A DNA stretch of 64,000 nucleotides from Trichoplax adhaerens (taxonomy: Eukaryota; Placozoa; Uniplacotomia; Trichoplacea; Trichoplacidae), in NCBI RefSeq assembly GCF_000150275.1, contig NW_002060948.1, positions 4,630,241 through 4,694,240 on the forward strand, given 5' to 3'. The first letter of the stretch is position 1. Every line of letters starts with the position of its first letter. A model generated the notes under the pieces. It was not told where the DNA came from. It made no database searches and was given only the letters and a program-made list of their open reading frames with translations. A program made the translations under genes and the position numbers. Shown here in pieces: positions 1 through 12,231 of this stretch.

Positions 1-3000
1 GCTTCAATACATATCAGGAAGAAGTAAATCTTACTGGAAGATACTACCACATCAGAGTAGCCTTGATTGTTTTCGTATTCGCTACTGTATTCTGAATAAA
101 ATTCCTACATTCATTAATAGCATGTAAAATTTAAATTAACAATATGAATCTTTAAAAACGCACATGCAACGAATTCAAACATTTCATTTTACTCTTAGAC
201 TGTAATCGTATTTAATATCAAGAAGCTAGTTATCTATTAAAAATTTCTACATCTAGAAGAAACCAATAATCTTTAATCGCAAAGAAACTATAATCGACTT
301 CATTTAAATTATGCAGTTATGTTATTAACCCTCATACGAATATAAATGATATTACTATAAAACAGGTTAGAAATCGGATTTCTATCTCTAGCAATTATTC
401 TACATTTGCATTTCAATAGCGTAAAAGCAAGATACTACTCCTTTCCATTAATACTTTAATTGCGAGATGCAGTTGTTAGAATAGCATCAATATTCTTTAA
501 CCTTAGTTTATATTCAATTACTAATATAAAACTTAGTCCAATTTCAATCCGATTAATCAGGTAGCATAGCTATTTCTATGCCTTTGATACTCACGTATAT
601 TAATCGAAGCTTACGAAAATGATATGATGGTATTTATTTCAAACATTTAACTCACATGAAAATCTTCTTGACCTCTAATTTGGTTTGTTAGCAATATTAC
701 CAGTAATAGAATAATCAGGTTCAAATTCTTTAAAGCTGTCATTGTTAATTATTACGTTACTACCAATTCCCAAAAGTCTTGCAACGCGTTAGACCGCATT
801 AATTGCAAACCTTGAGGATTAATCTTTTAGCACTAATTTTTTCCTTTATAATTCTATGCGGCAACGGATATTTAGTCTTTTAATTAAAAACTTTCAAGAT
901 GGCGTTTGTCAGAGTTTACTATTAAGTATTTTTATTAAAAAGTGAGCGCTCTAATGTATAGAAAGGGCTAAACTTTGGCATAGCCAATGATAACTCATTC
1001 TTCGATAGCACCACGCGCCTGGATTGCAAAGTCCATCTTCAATTAAAGAATTTGTTTATAAGAAGTTTGGAATATCTCAGCATGAATTGGTGACGCTATT
1101 ATTCATGACCTTACATGGCTATTAAATTTGACATTTAAGTATTAATATACTAATTACTTACCTTAGTTTTGTTGGTATTCTATGCTTTATTATGGTGAAA
1201 AATATGGCATGAACACTGGTAATGATCACTTGGAATTTATTACTACGTAGGAAAATAATAAAACGAATTGTACAGTACAAGTATGATATAATTTCTTATT
1301 GATGAATGTTGTTGATTAAAATAACAGTCTACGGAGGATCATACATTTTAATGAGTTAAATATTGACGCCTACGGTATCAAGTAAGGTATGCATAGAATT
1401 TAGCTTCCGCTGCACTTAATGTAAGAACACTAAAATATTTCATGGTGAGACTGTATAATGGACTGCAATAATCCGACAATAAATTAGCGTAAGCTTCTAT
1501 AGAAATTTGATTACGCATCGATAATTTTTAATCAATCATTTTATAAGAGCTCAAGTTCCTTTCACGGATAGCATTTAAAGAATAAAATGTAAATACTTTT
1601 TACTTGAGGAGTTAGCTGATTGATAAAATTGAGAAAAAATTTGGGTTTGTTGTACTTTAAAATAAATACATAAAGAATTGTAGAAGGTCTTCCGATATTT
1701 TTTAGCTTTAATACGAAAATTCATATTTTGATATTACGTTATTATGAATTAAAGACATTTAATAATAATAACTATCATTAATATTTCGTAAACCAAATCA
1801 GTTTTTCAACTACAAGATGGATGCGGATAGTTTTAAATTTCTCTTACCGAGTCTCATCGAACTTTGATAATAACTCTAGATTCTGTATGCATCTTTAAGT
1901 ATTTAAAACCGCTACTGAATGCCTACCTACATACAAGTACGCCTTGCATATATATTTTATCGTTTCGTTTTGAAGCAATCCCCTAAATTTATAGGTTCAG
2001 TTGGTAGCAATTAAAATGATTTAATAACAGTAAATGTCAAGTTAGCGACATTTGATGGCTTTAATATCGTTACAAATCGTGCAATATATAGAAAAAATTT
2101 TAGCAATTACAGTAAATATTATTCTAAATTTTTAAAGATTAAGGATTGAACGTCAACTTTACAAAGCTTTAGCTCAAAAATTTGTTAATGGGAATAAAGA
2201 GTCTGAAGTAAAAAGAACTCTGAAGCATATTGATAATATGAATTAGCTTAAAAGGCACATTCATTGATACAAGTTTATTTTAAATCATTTACTGTAGCTA
2301 TCAAGTATGGAAATTTCACACGGGATAATTATAAATTCAATGTAGCAAATTCATCATAGTGAAAATGGTCTAATATTTAAGTACAAGCTAACATAAAAAT
2401 AGATTTCAAAGGTTATACTGTACTCTGGAAAGATAAACTAGCAAATACAGTATGCTAAGATAATAATTAATTTTGTGGTAAGAATCGTGGTTATAGCTGG
2501 TTGAAGAATAAACTTTGATTTATTAAATATACAAAATTTACTAATTAAAATGATATTATTTCAATAGAAGGATGACTAACTTTTAAAATCTTCCCAAAAT
2601 AGTCTATATTTCATAAAAAGTAACCTATATTTATGTAAAGGCAACCGTTCAACATAATCGTATGTGGACTATCGTAGAGTCTATTGATGATAGCTAAAAA
2701 TTTCTGCCGATAAAATATATATATAACTAATAGCTATACTGCGATATATGCTATATTCATGACACTTGGTTCTTTATTACAAGAAATTATATGTAAATGA
2801 ATCCTTTCATAGTACATTTCGAAATATAGAGGATTGTTGTGCAGAATTTCTACCAGAAAATTTTACAACATTTTTTATCATCAATTTATCCACATATACG
2901 GTAATGTATATATTGCTACTATTTATGAGCCAATGGCTCTGCTAGATATCTTAAAATGGGCCCCAATGTCGGGAGTTTATCTAGTTTATACTGAATAATA

Positions 3001-3849
3001 ATGCCAGTTGTAACAGCTCTGTATTAAATTAAATAAGCTGAGTTTGTTATTGACAAAAATATTCAGCGAGTATCGTCAGTAACAGAGAAGAAATACGGCA
3101 CGCAGTACAGGTGGATGAGATATACTTCTAAAGTATGATTAAGGAAAACATAAGACTTTATATTACTTTCGTATACTGTAAGTAATTGTTCTTTAAATCA
3201 GATGTATATTACTAGATTTTTAATTATAAAGTAGAGAAATTAAAGTAATCCATAATTAGAATGAATTACCAACATAATCTATGAACAGACGTCATTTAAG
3301 AACTTTCTAAATATAACTAATAACACTTTTCTTGAAATAGTGTATTTTCTTTATAGCATATTTCTCGTCCAAACATGAAAAATAAGGTAGTCGAGAGTTT
3401 GTTTACCGTCAGGATATCTTAACAATTTGCATTACGTACTGTGGTAAATTTCAGTTGATAGATGATATTCGAAATATATGTTATTTTAGTATAAAGAATG
3501 AAAAAAGAATCATATTGGTGTTAATATAAGGCACTAGCAAAATTTCTAATGTCGGTTAATTGTAAATGCTACAGAGGCAAATATGTTTTTATCTTCGAAT
3601 ATGATGAATATTAGGAAATGCTTGATAGAGTAGTATATCACTATTATCGATTGCTATATACGCGTATTGTGGGGTTTGATTTTCGACCACAAGAAGTGAC
3701 GCAGCAAAACATGTGCATCTCTTTTAAAGATTTATCTTTAGTTTTCATAGTCTAAAATCTTACTATAGACCCATCTATAACTAATAATATGCAGATTTAC
3801 GAAAACTAAACGTAACAATAGGTATTTGCTTCGGATATTTTAAATTTGG
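1..3849. other. Intergenic, no gene seen
   Basis: AT-rich sequence with frequent stops in all frames and no open frame of 60 codons. I saw no domain motif, no tRNA-like pair of A and B boxes and no tandem repeat. A short (TA)n-rich stretch lies near 2720. It ends at the left edge of the first LTR-2 copy. Confidence 0.6.
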
Positions 3850-4401
3850 TGTGATATATACCAATCACGAGATTCCAAATTTTAGAAAAATAAGGGCTTT
3901 ATTGAATCTTATACAAAGATTAACTACACACAGCTCTACTCTAGCCGAATACTATTACTAAAGACTTCTACAACGAACTAACTGAATAATCTAAAGTTGC
4001 ATGCTTTTATACTTTTCGTAGTATTCGCAGCTACAATCCGCATGGCAACCTTTTACCTTATATTACACATAGTTAAATTATTCTTAGTCAGATTATTCTA
4101 CTGCGGGCCATCATTAATCCAATATGGATACGACTACAGTACTTACGTAGACATTATTCACACCAGCCAAAGTACAATGAATTAACCATATCCTAATATA
4201 TGATTTACAGCTCTATTTTTACCTATAGCCTTTTTAGTAACTCAGCAGCTTACTGTATATAGTCATCTGTACTCTAGCATAGAGTCTCTACCACTACAGT
4301 CTATAGTTATAGCTACCAAATATCTCTTAGGATAAATATCTACCGTACATTATATTGAACATGGCCAAACAGTCTACAATCACAATACTAGTTACATTAC
4401 A
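3850..4401 (-). mobile_element. LTR-2 copy a, solo LTR (552 bp)
   Basis: Nearly identical to the copies at 11683-12231 and 23762-24311 but in the opposite orientation. The plus strand starts TGTGATATATACC and ends GTTACATTACA, so the ends are TGT...ACA. It is flanked by a perfect 5-bp duplication TTTGG (3845-3849 and 4402-4406), which shows this is an insertion with intact ends. Read on the minus strand it carries a TATA box and a polyadenylation signal in the order expected of U3-R-U5, described under copy b. A 62-codon frame at 3997-4185 runs antisense to the inferred LTR transcript and I do not regard it as a gene. No internal retrotransposon sequence adjoins it. A MITE-like DNA element remains possible, but the TATA and AATAAA order favours an LTR. 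Confidence 0.68.
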
Positions 4402-6044
4402 TTTGGGTAGTTTTGAAAATCCATTGGTAGCGATATTGTCAGAGTTTAAATAATAACTACTAGTGCAAACTCCCGTCGCTTTGCTGACGGTTTATCACAG
4501 TACATCTACTTTAACATATTTCATACACTTCCTCTTATTGCAAGATATATGATTATAAGTTGGTGATTTCTTTCAAGAACAAAAATTTAAAATTTAAAAT
4601 CTTCAAATTAATTTCAATAAATGACAAATTAAGACTGAATTTAAAATATAAATGATTGTTAAACAATACATTACTGCAATTGGTGAACACAAGCAGTAAC
4701 ACAATCTAAGAATGAAATTAGTAGATTAAACTATTAAAACAGCCTATGCAGTTAATTTAAAAAGAAAGCTTCACTTCATTATTTAATAATGAACGGTGTA
4801 CTATGTAACTTTACAAATGATGTTCTGTAGCAACAAACCATTATTTATTTTAGTATTATATTCAAATTTCTAGTTTGGTCTATTATAGTATTCTTTATCC
4901 TAGAAAAGTCAGTCCAACTGTAGGTTTCTATGGTATCAATAGTAAACATGATGAACTATAAGGATTAAGAATTGCTTGACTTAATGTCAATTTATCATTA
5001 ATTTTATTAGAAATACCTTCAAAACAAAGTATGAATGTATATTTTTGTTTCTATAACTAATTTTTGATTTTTGTTTCATCAAAATTAAAGCAAATAAAAG
5101 TCGGTATATAAAGTAAAATCATTTACAATAATTATGATTGACAATAGTCATTAAATACGAACAGGTTAATTAGTTATTGGGGTATTTCTAGAGATTTTGT
5201 GACATCACTAAGATCCACAGAAGCATGTAGTAAATGGTAACATTGTAATACACATATTTAATATTGTGAATACAAAATACTTTATGAATCCAGAGCAAGA
5301 CTTCGTTAAACATTAATCTAATCATATCAAATTCTTAAAGCAGCTGTCAATTCCACTTATTTTAACTAGAGAAACCACTATAGTACATAATAATATTCGT
5401 TCAACTTACACTGATGTTTTCATTTTATAGTAAGGTTATCATTATTTATACTTTAGCGTTAACAATATACAACTTGATACATTGCACATTTTCTGTCAAT
5501 TTAAATCAGTCCTTTTCTTAAAAACAAAAGGAGAAGCTCTTAAATTATAAATGGAAGGAAAATTTGTCACGAATTTCATATATTATTAATTTCTTTATGA
5601 TCATAGCAACATACAATATGATGTCGACGAAAGTTATGGTATGAAATAATAATGCTTTAAAAGATTGTTATGTCAACTTGAGAACTTAAAATGTTCCACT
5701 TTGACGTTTAAAGGTAGATAAATTTTCATGATAATTATCTAGAATTAGAAGTGACCCATACTACGCACATCTGCTCATACTATTAATGGTATAAATAAAA
5801 CTTTAGCGTTTATGTACACTATGAACTGTGATACAGCTGTCTAATTAACGATTTGCGATTGCGAAGGAATGATATTTGTATGCCTTTACGGTGGCTAATG
5901 ACAGCTTTTAAATTTTTGTACTCAGGGTAAAAATTTTAGCTTATTCACTAAAAGGTCGCTAACTACGCAAGATATACTATTCTATGATTAATTTGATGCT
6001 TATACAAATATATCATACAGCTATCTTTCATCTTTTAGGATAAA
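4402..6044. other. Intergenic, no gene seen
   Basis: AT-rich spacer between LTR-2 copy a and the 3' end of GPCR-A. No coding signal was recognised. It holds, at 4474-4494, a 21-bp sequence that occurs again, inverted, at 38570-38590 (see findings). I could not identify a clear polyadenylation signal for GPCR-A. Confidence 0.55.
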
Positions 6045-7631
6045 TTAATAATTATTAACGACTACAGCACCAGTACTACACGCGGATATAATTAACGCTT
6101 GTGTAGCCATCTGACTAGGTCGGATATAACGGAGGCTATTGTGTGGACTTTGACCACCAGACTGATTTACCGTCGCTCGACGATTTCTCTGTATTGCCTT
6201 AACAAGATTGTCGCGGTACTTTCTGTGATTGAAAAAATAAATTAAAGGATTGGTAAAGGCGTTGATATTGCCAGAAATAGAAGTAACTATTCGTATTATA
6301 ACTGTTGGCGTTGAATTCTGTTCACCACCAATGATTCGTATAATTGCTGAAGGAAAATAGCTTATGAAAAACGTTCCTACTACTAGAGTACCAATCTAGA
6401 ATTAAATGAAATTTAGCATTAAACTTTCAAGCGTGCAATGACCATTCATATATGGGATCACTAATTCAACATTTTACGTTAATCGGCATGAAATATAATT
6501 TACCAAAATATTCACCAATATGAAAAAAGGATGATAATTTATTTTTTGTATTACACTATTTTATACCAGATTTACCTTGGTAATATTTCTTTCGAGTACC
6601 CGATTATTGCCGTTTACATTCTGTAAATCTGTTTGAATTTTATTTTTAACACGAATAAATGAACCTATTGCCAATAATATAGCTACCGATAGCAAAAGCA
6701 CATTCCATATAATCATCGGTAAGGATGTATAGGTAATTGCATCGGTAATCTTTGGATTGGCTTCCACTTCTTTTGACTGTAAGCATAAAATATTACAAAG
6801 CAATTATGATTGAATATTCTTAATTGAAAGTTTCACAAACTGTGTCTTTTATAAGTTCAAATAATGCATAATTATATAATATTTATATGGAACGATCCCC
6901 ATCCTAATTTTTTTAACAAAAATTGGCCATTGTAATTATGTATCGAAGAGTAAAGATAATTTGAAACTAAAAATACTAACAATTGTATTTTTAAATATCT
7001 CTAACATACTCATTTGCTGCATAAGTCAAGTGAAAATATTGGACTGAATTTACGCCTTTATCATTTATGCCATAGAATGATAATAGACTTATAGTTTCCA
7101 AGACTTTACCTTAATATTGAAACAAGAGAAATATCGAACGGAATAGCGAAATTTTGTCAGATTGATTACCGCAGCGATAATGGTAATAGACCATGTTCCG
7201 ACCAACACCAAATGATAAACGCTTCGTCGTCTAGCAGGAGTTAATCGGCTACTTAATTGTCTTCGAGATATTGCAACCATCCTTTCTATACTCAGCATGC
7301 TTAAAATGACACAATTCATCGATGCAGCTGTAATAGAAACTGTTTGAGCAATACTACATGCAATTTGTCGAATGTTACCAGTTGCAACGATAGCTACTGT
7401 TAATGACGGAATATTGGTAATACAACTTATTAAATCGATGAACGCCAGCTGATATAGTAGTACATCATAAGCAACTTCATTGCTAGCCCGCCGGCTTGGC
7501 TTAAGCAGCATTATAACTGTAATATTGCCAACTACGCCCAAAAACATGAAAACGCTTAAAAACATGGACGAAATTGACACTACAATATTAGATAAAGCAA
7601 TATTATATAGATCGATAGCTGAATTGTTCAT
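6045..7631 (-). CDS. Class A (rhodopsin-like) GPCR, GPCR-A, 3 exons
   Basis: Orphan seven-transmembrane receptor of the plasma membrane; ligand unknown. Exons on the minus strand are 7110-7631, 6576-6776 and 6045-6395, all phase 0, giving 357 residues. Introns are 333 and 180 bp with GT..AG ends. Exon 3 has no early ATG and was found by splice sites and homology to GPCR-B. Approximate TMs: 19-43, 54-79, 89-118, 138-159, 190-215, 242-264, 270-296. Landmarks: GN at 35-36 in TM1, D66 in TM2, C92 and C170 as the TM3-ECL2 disulfide pair, W147 in TM4, P194 in TM5, NPLIY at 290-294 in TM7. A sequon at N2 fits an extracellular N-terminus. Oddities: ERM at 116-118 replaces DRY, and SYFP at 253-256 replaces CWxP. 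The C-tail is about 60 residues. Class is near certain; subfamily is not assignable by eye. Confidence 0.9.
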
Positions 7632-10600
7632 GGTAACTTTTTCAAGTCTATTATTTAATGATAGAGATTAATCAGTGCTGAGAGAATTCAAGATTTAAAA
7701 ATTCAATTCTTTGTTGATTTTGTCGTCCAGTATATAAATTTTAAATACCAAAACCAACTTGAGTAACTATCTTCTTCGTACTTAAAATCGACGTTTGCGT
7801 ACATTTACTAGGCCTCTAACTTGATAATATTGAAAAGGTCGATAAAGCTTAAGAATTATGCCCAAAAATATTTTTACCTGCCTTCAAATCACATATATGC
7901 CTTTGTTCATAGAAGTAGAGAGATACTCTTTTTATGGAAGCATAAAAAATAGGGAGCTGTAAATTATTGTAAAGTTATATTATGATATAATGGTAACTAA
8001 ATAATATAATCATTATAAAACGATTTGAATAGGAGTAAGTCACAATATTTCTCTTCTATCAATTATTGTTTATTCTCTATATAATTTACTGCAATCGTAC
8101 TAAAAATATGTCAAGTATTCCAGCTAAAAGTGTAATATATATCTAGTCCCTAATGATAACTAAGATATTTTAAATCATCGTCTATTATGTAACTTATTAA
8201 ATTGCGAACAATACCAAAGAGAATAAAAATTATTGTACAATTATTTTGCAGTTAATTTTATCACAATTTTGAGAGAAAAATTAATAATTTAGCAATGGGT
8301 ACAAGTGCAAACTTATAGTTACGAAGCCCAATGTCTTAGGCTCTTAATAATTAAAAATTTTACAGTATGTTTACGAATTATTAACATTGAAAAATGTATA
8401 GCTAAGATACCGAAGTTTTGTTAAAGAAAAGGCTAAATAAGTTCTAAATTCTATTATAAAAGTGATGTACAGCTACATAAGGCAAATAATAAGAGCCATT
8501 CGCGATTTCTGCTACAAAAGGAAACAATTATAACAATTAAGGTAGAAAGAAAATTTTTACCCGTTTGACAGTATTTCGTAAGCAAATTTATGCATAGGAA
8601 TAAAACCTGTACTGTCATAGAAATAATGGAATTTACAAAAATTTAAAGGTAAGTCAGTCAACATATAATGACGAGTGACATATTCTAAATCGCAAAATCA
8701 ATCTTATTCTATTCAAAAATTCTTCATTCAAATTTATCGTTACTTTAAAAGACAACAAAAACAGAAGGCCAAATAATGTCTCAATTTCTTAAATTCCAGA
8801 TGATGCCGAAAAGGCTATGACTATGATACGATTAACGAAATTCTCAAATCAACGGTTACAATGTCATTGCAACAGATTAAATTAAAAGAGTGGTTTTCAA
8901 TAGATAATAAAATCTTATTAACATTTAAGAATGAAGGAAAAATCGATGTAAATAATTATTATGGGTCGATCATAATGTGCATTTCAAATTGAGATTATGT
9001 CCTTAATGGCCATCATTACATTGTGTTGTAGCAGATCATAATTTTAGAGCTGCTTTTTGTATTATGTATATTACTTTAGGTGGCATTAAGATCAATCTCA
9101 TCATTCCATTCTAGTTCTCTCTTTAAAGCACCTGACAAAATCGCTGTAGCGATTTCAAAGCTATAAGTCAGAAAGACTTCACTAACAAAGTCTGCATTTT
9201 ATTGCAGGCTCCCGCAACCGAAATACTTGTTCACATACCGCCATCAATTGTATTTATGATAAAAAATCATCTCCTAATTATTTTCACCATTATTATGAAA
9301 TTAGGCAACTCGAAAAAACGTATAAACAAATTCTTAGGCCATATTTTGGATTTAACATTGCAGCTATCTAAAACTATAACCGACATTAAGTATCAATTAT
9401 ATTACTGAAAAAATGTTGAACAAAAAATACAGAATAAAATTCTGCTGTTATGAGAGTTACATCATTTCTAGAAAATGATTCAAGATCTCTAAATGTAGTG
9501 GTAATAGAGTAAGGTATATAACAGAGCTTATTGCTAAGTTTCGAATGATCTTCATTGAAGTGAATAAAAATCTATATATTAATTTTTCTAAATTTCTATT
9601 CCTTTGAAAGTAACCTCAAATATTGTATTTCTACTATATCGTTAGATTATTATTAATAAGGTTTGAAAAAATTTCTTATCAAGAGCTTCCTACTTAATTT
9701 CATGGTTCTAGAGACCAATTTGTATAAGACATAAAACATTTTGAATTTTTCCTAATTCTTTTGCAACACAAATATTCAGACTTTGCATAATCAACGTTTC
9801 TATAGTTAATAATAATAAACCGTTTATTTAATAGTGGCAGTAATTTAATTTATCAATTTAAACAACAATGTAAAGTAACAAATCTGAATGGCAAAAAATG
9901 CACTTGGAAGCTAATGCCTGGTACTGGCTAATACATATTTATCATAGCAAAAAAGTAAACATTACAATCAGCTACATCAAGCTCTAAAAGAATGGTTCCA
10001 CAGAAGTTTAAGTAAATATTATCAGTAATTACATTTTGCTTTCAGGTATCGCGAAAGTATTCTAATAGTCAAGAAATCCGGATATTCAGCTATAAAATTT
10101 ACGGTAGGTTGCTGTAACATATCATTTTTCACAGAATGTTATGATTATTACAGGATATCAGTTAATATTCTCTGTTGATCTTTCAAGTAATAAATAGATA
10201 GTTTAAGATTAAATATTGCCGTTACTTGGTAAAAAATTATGTCGATTTATTTTAGTTATAATTATTTCAATTCTTTATATTTCAAAATAGCAAAGCATAG
10301 CGTGAAGTAGAATATTGGTTTAAGTTAAAATCATACATATATAGATGGATCTGGAACAGCCTCAGCACGTCTAGCGCCTAGTGATTTATTGTCATAATGT
10401 CAACTCTGCCACAAGGTAAGGTACAATAAAAATCTAACAGTAGCGACTGAGTTAAACGCCCTTTTACTTAACGTTAAACACGCACAGCAAATTACGGTAA
10501 AGATAAAACTTTTATTAGCAAAGATACATCCACAACTTTCATCACACACTACTCAACCCAAATATTCCCGTTTATATTGGAACCGCCTAATTTGTAAACA

Positions 10601-11682
10601 AGAACAGTATTATTATGCTTTATTAGGAGAAACAACTCGAACTGAGATGTCCTTTACATTGCCTTTCTATCAGTTAATATTTTGAATCTTTTACTAATAA
10701 TTAATCTTAATCTAAGCACGTAGGTTGTCTAAATCAACTATCATCAACTAGAACTTGAATCATCTTACTAGCATCTATCACACAATAACAATCAATATCA
10801 AATATGTAATAAACTATCACAAACAATATCCACGGTAAGGCATTACTTATCTTACCTAGCACTGCAAATATGGATATTTCCCATATTAGCTACTACTGTA
10901 CTTACTAAACTATCCTAACAGCAAGGCAATATCGTATCACTTATGCAAATGTCATTACTGTTAGGATCCATTCTGCATACTTTTACTTTGACATAAGGAG
11001 CAAATTTGCCGTTAAATCATCACTCAACTCTATTATCCTTATTATTTACATTGATAGCAATTATAGAAACTATTGAATACAGTTATGTATATGCTCAATA
11101 ATATTATCAGCATATCGAGCTTAAGCAAACTGACAAAGATTTCTAGATCATTCTACTGGGAAGAGTTGAGTGATAGTTGTCAAGTCAATTTCTGCATGAT
11201 AATAGCTACCATATAGTTAGATATGACAGCATTTTTTAAAGATATTTCCAAGATCGTCAATAATAATGAAATTAAATCTTTAAGATATCATACTTTATGT
11301 CGATATTACGACAATATAATAATCATCATAAATTTTAAATGTAATCCAATAGGTCAAAACTAATTAATGATTCCTATAAATTTAATACAATAAAGGCATC
11401 ATTTACCGTAATTAAACCAAAATTGAAAATTATCGTAATAACTTTATTTTGCGTAAGCATAAATTTAACAAAGATATATCACGCATACGAGTGCGAATAA
11501 GTAACAGCAATTTGCAGAAGTCGAGTCTTTGTATCAAAAATATTTTATATATAATAGTGTTCATTTATATCTGGATGAAGTAGAATAGTTTAATAATAAA
11601 TACTCCTTTCACCTCAATAAATAATATCGCTTGCAACAATAATTGTTAACGACGTAAATTAAGCTGAAACCCAATAACCGGG
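7632..11682. other. Intergenic, no gene seen
   Basis: About 4 kb of AT-rich sequence upstream of GPCR-A. The longest open frame (9202-9408, 68 codons) is low-complexity, hydrophobic and has no recognisable domain or splice context. No TATA box is evident just upstream of the GPCR-A start. No repeats were recognised. Confidence 0.55.
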
Positions 11683-12231
11683 TGTAATGTAACTAGTATT
11701 GTGATTGTAGACTGTTAGCCATCTTTAGTATAATGTACGGTAGATATTTATCCTAAGAGATATTTGGTAGCTATAACTATAGACTGTAGTGGTAGAGACT
11801 CTATGCTAGAGTATAGATGACTATATACAGTAAGGTGGTGAGTTACTAATAAGGCTATAGGTAAAAATAGAACTGTAAATCATATATTAGGATATGGTTA
11901 ATTCATTGTACTTTGGCTGGTGTGAATAATGTCTACGTAAGTACTGTAGCCGTATCCATATTGGATTAATGATGGTCCGCAGCAGAATAGTGTTACTAAG
12001 AATAATTTTACTATGTGTAATATAAGGTAAAAGGTTGCCATGCGGATTGTAGCTGCGAATACTACGGAAAGTATAAAAGCATGCAACTTTAGATTATTCA
12101 GTTAGTTCGTTGTAGAAGTCTTTAGTAGTAGTGTTCGGCTAGAGTAGAGCTGTGTAGTTAATCTTTGTATAAGATTCAATAAAGCCCTTATTTTTCTAAA
12201 ATTTGGAATCTCGTGATTGGTATATATCACA
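11683..12231 (+). mobile_element. LTR-2 copy b, solo LTR (549 bp)
   Basis: Starts TGTAATGTAAC and ends TATATATCACA, with a perfect 5-bp target duplication CCGGG at 11678-11682 and 12232-12236. In this orientation a TATA box (TATAAAA, 12072-12078) is followed 106 bp later by AATAAA (12178-12183), about 50 bp from the 3' end. That is the U3-R-U5 layout of an LTR retrotransposon. Both flanks are ordinary genomic DNA, so it is a solo LTR. It differs from copy c at only a handful of positions, which suggests recent activity. The 62-codon minus-strand frame at 11898-12086 is antisense to it. Superfamily cannot be assigned from the LTR alone. Confidence 0.72.

Noticed and set aside
3997-4185. 62-codon frame conserved in all three LTR-2 copies (also 11898-12086 and 23978-24166, minus strand)
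   Set aside because: The copies are so similar that any frame would persist. It runs antisense to the TATA/AATAAA order of the LTR, has amino-acid changing differences and no known domain.
9202-9408. 68-codon plus-strand frame
   Set aside because: Low-complexity hydrophobic translation, no domain, no splice partners; expected by chance in AT-rich DNA.
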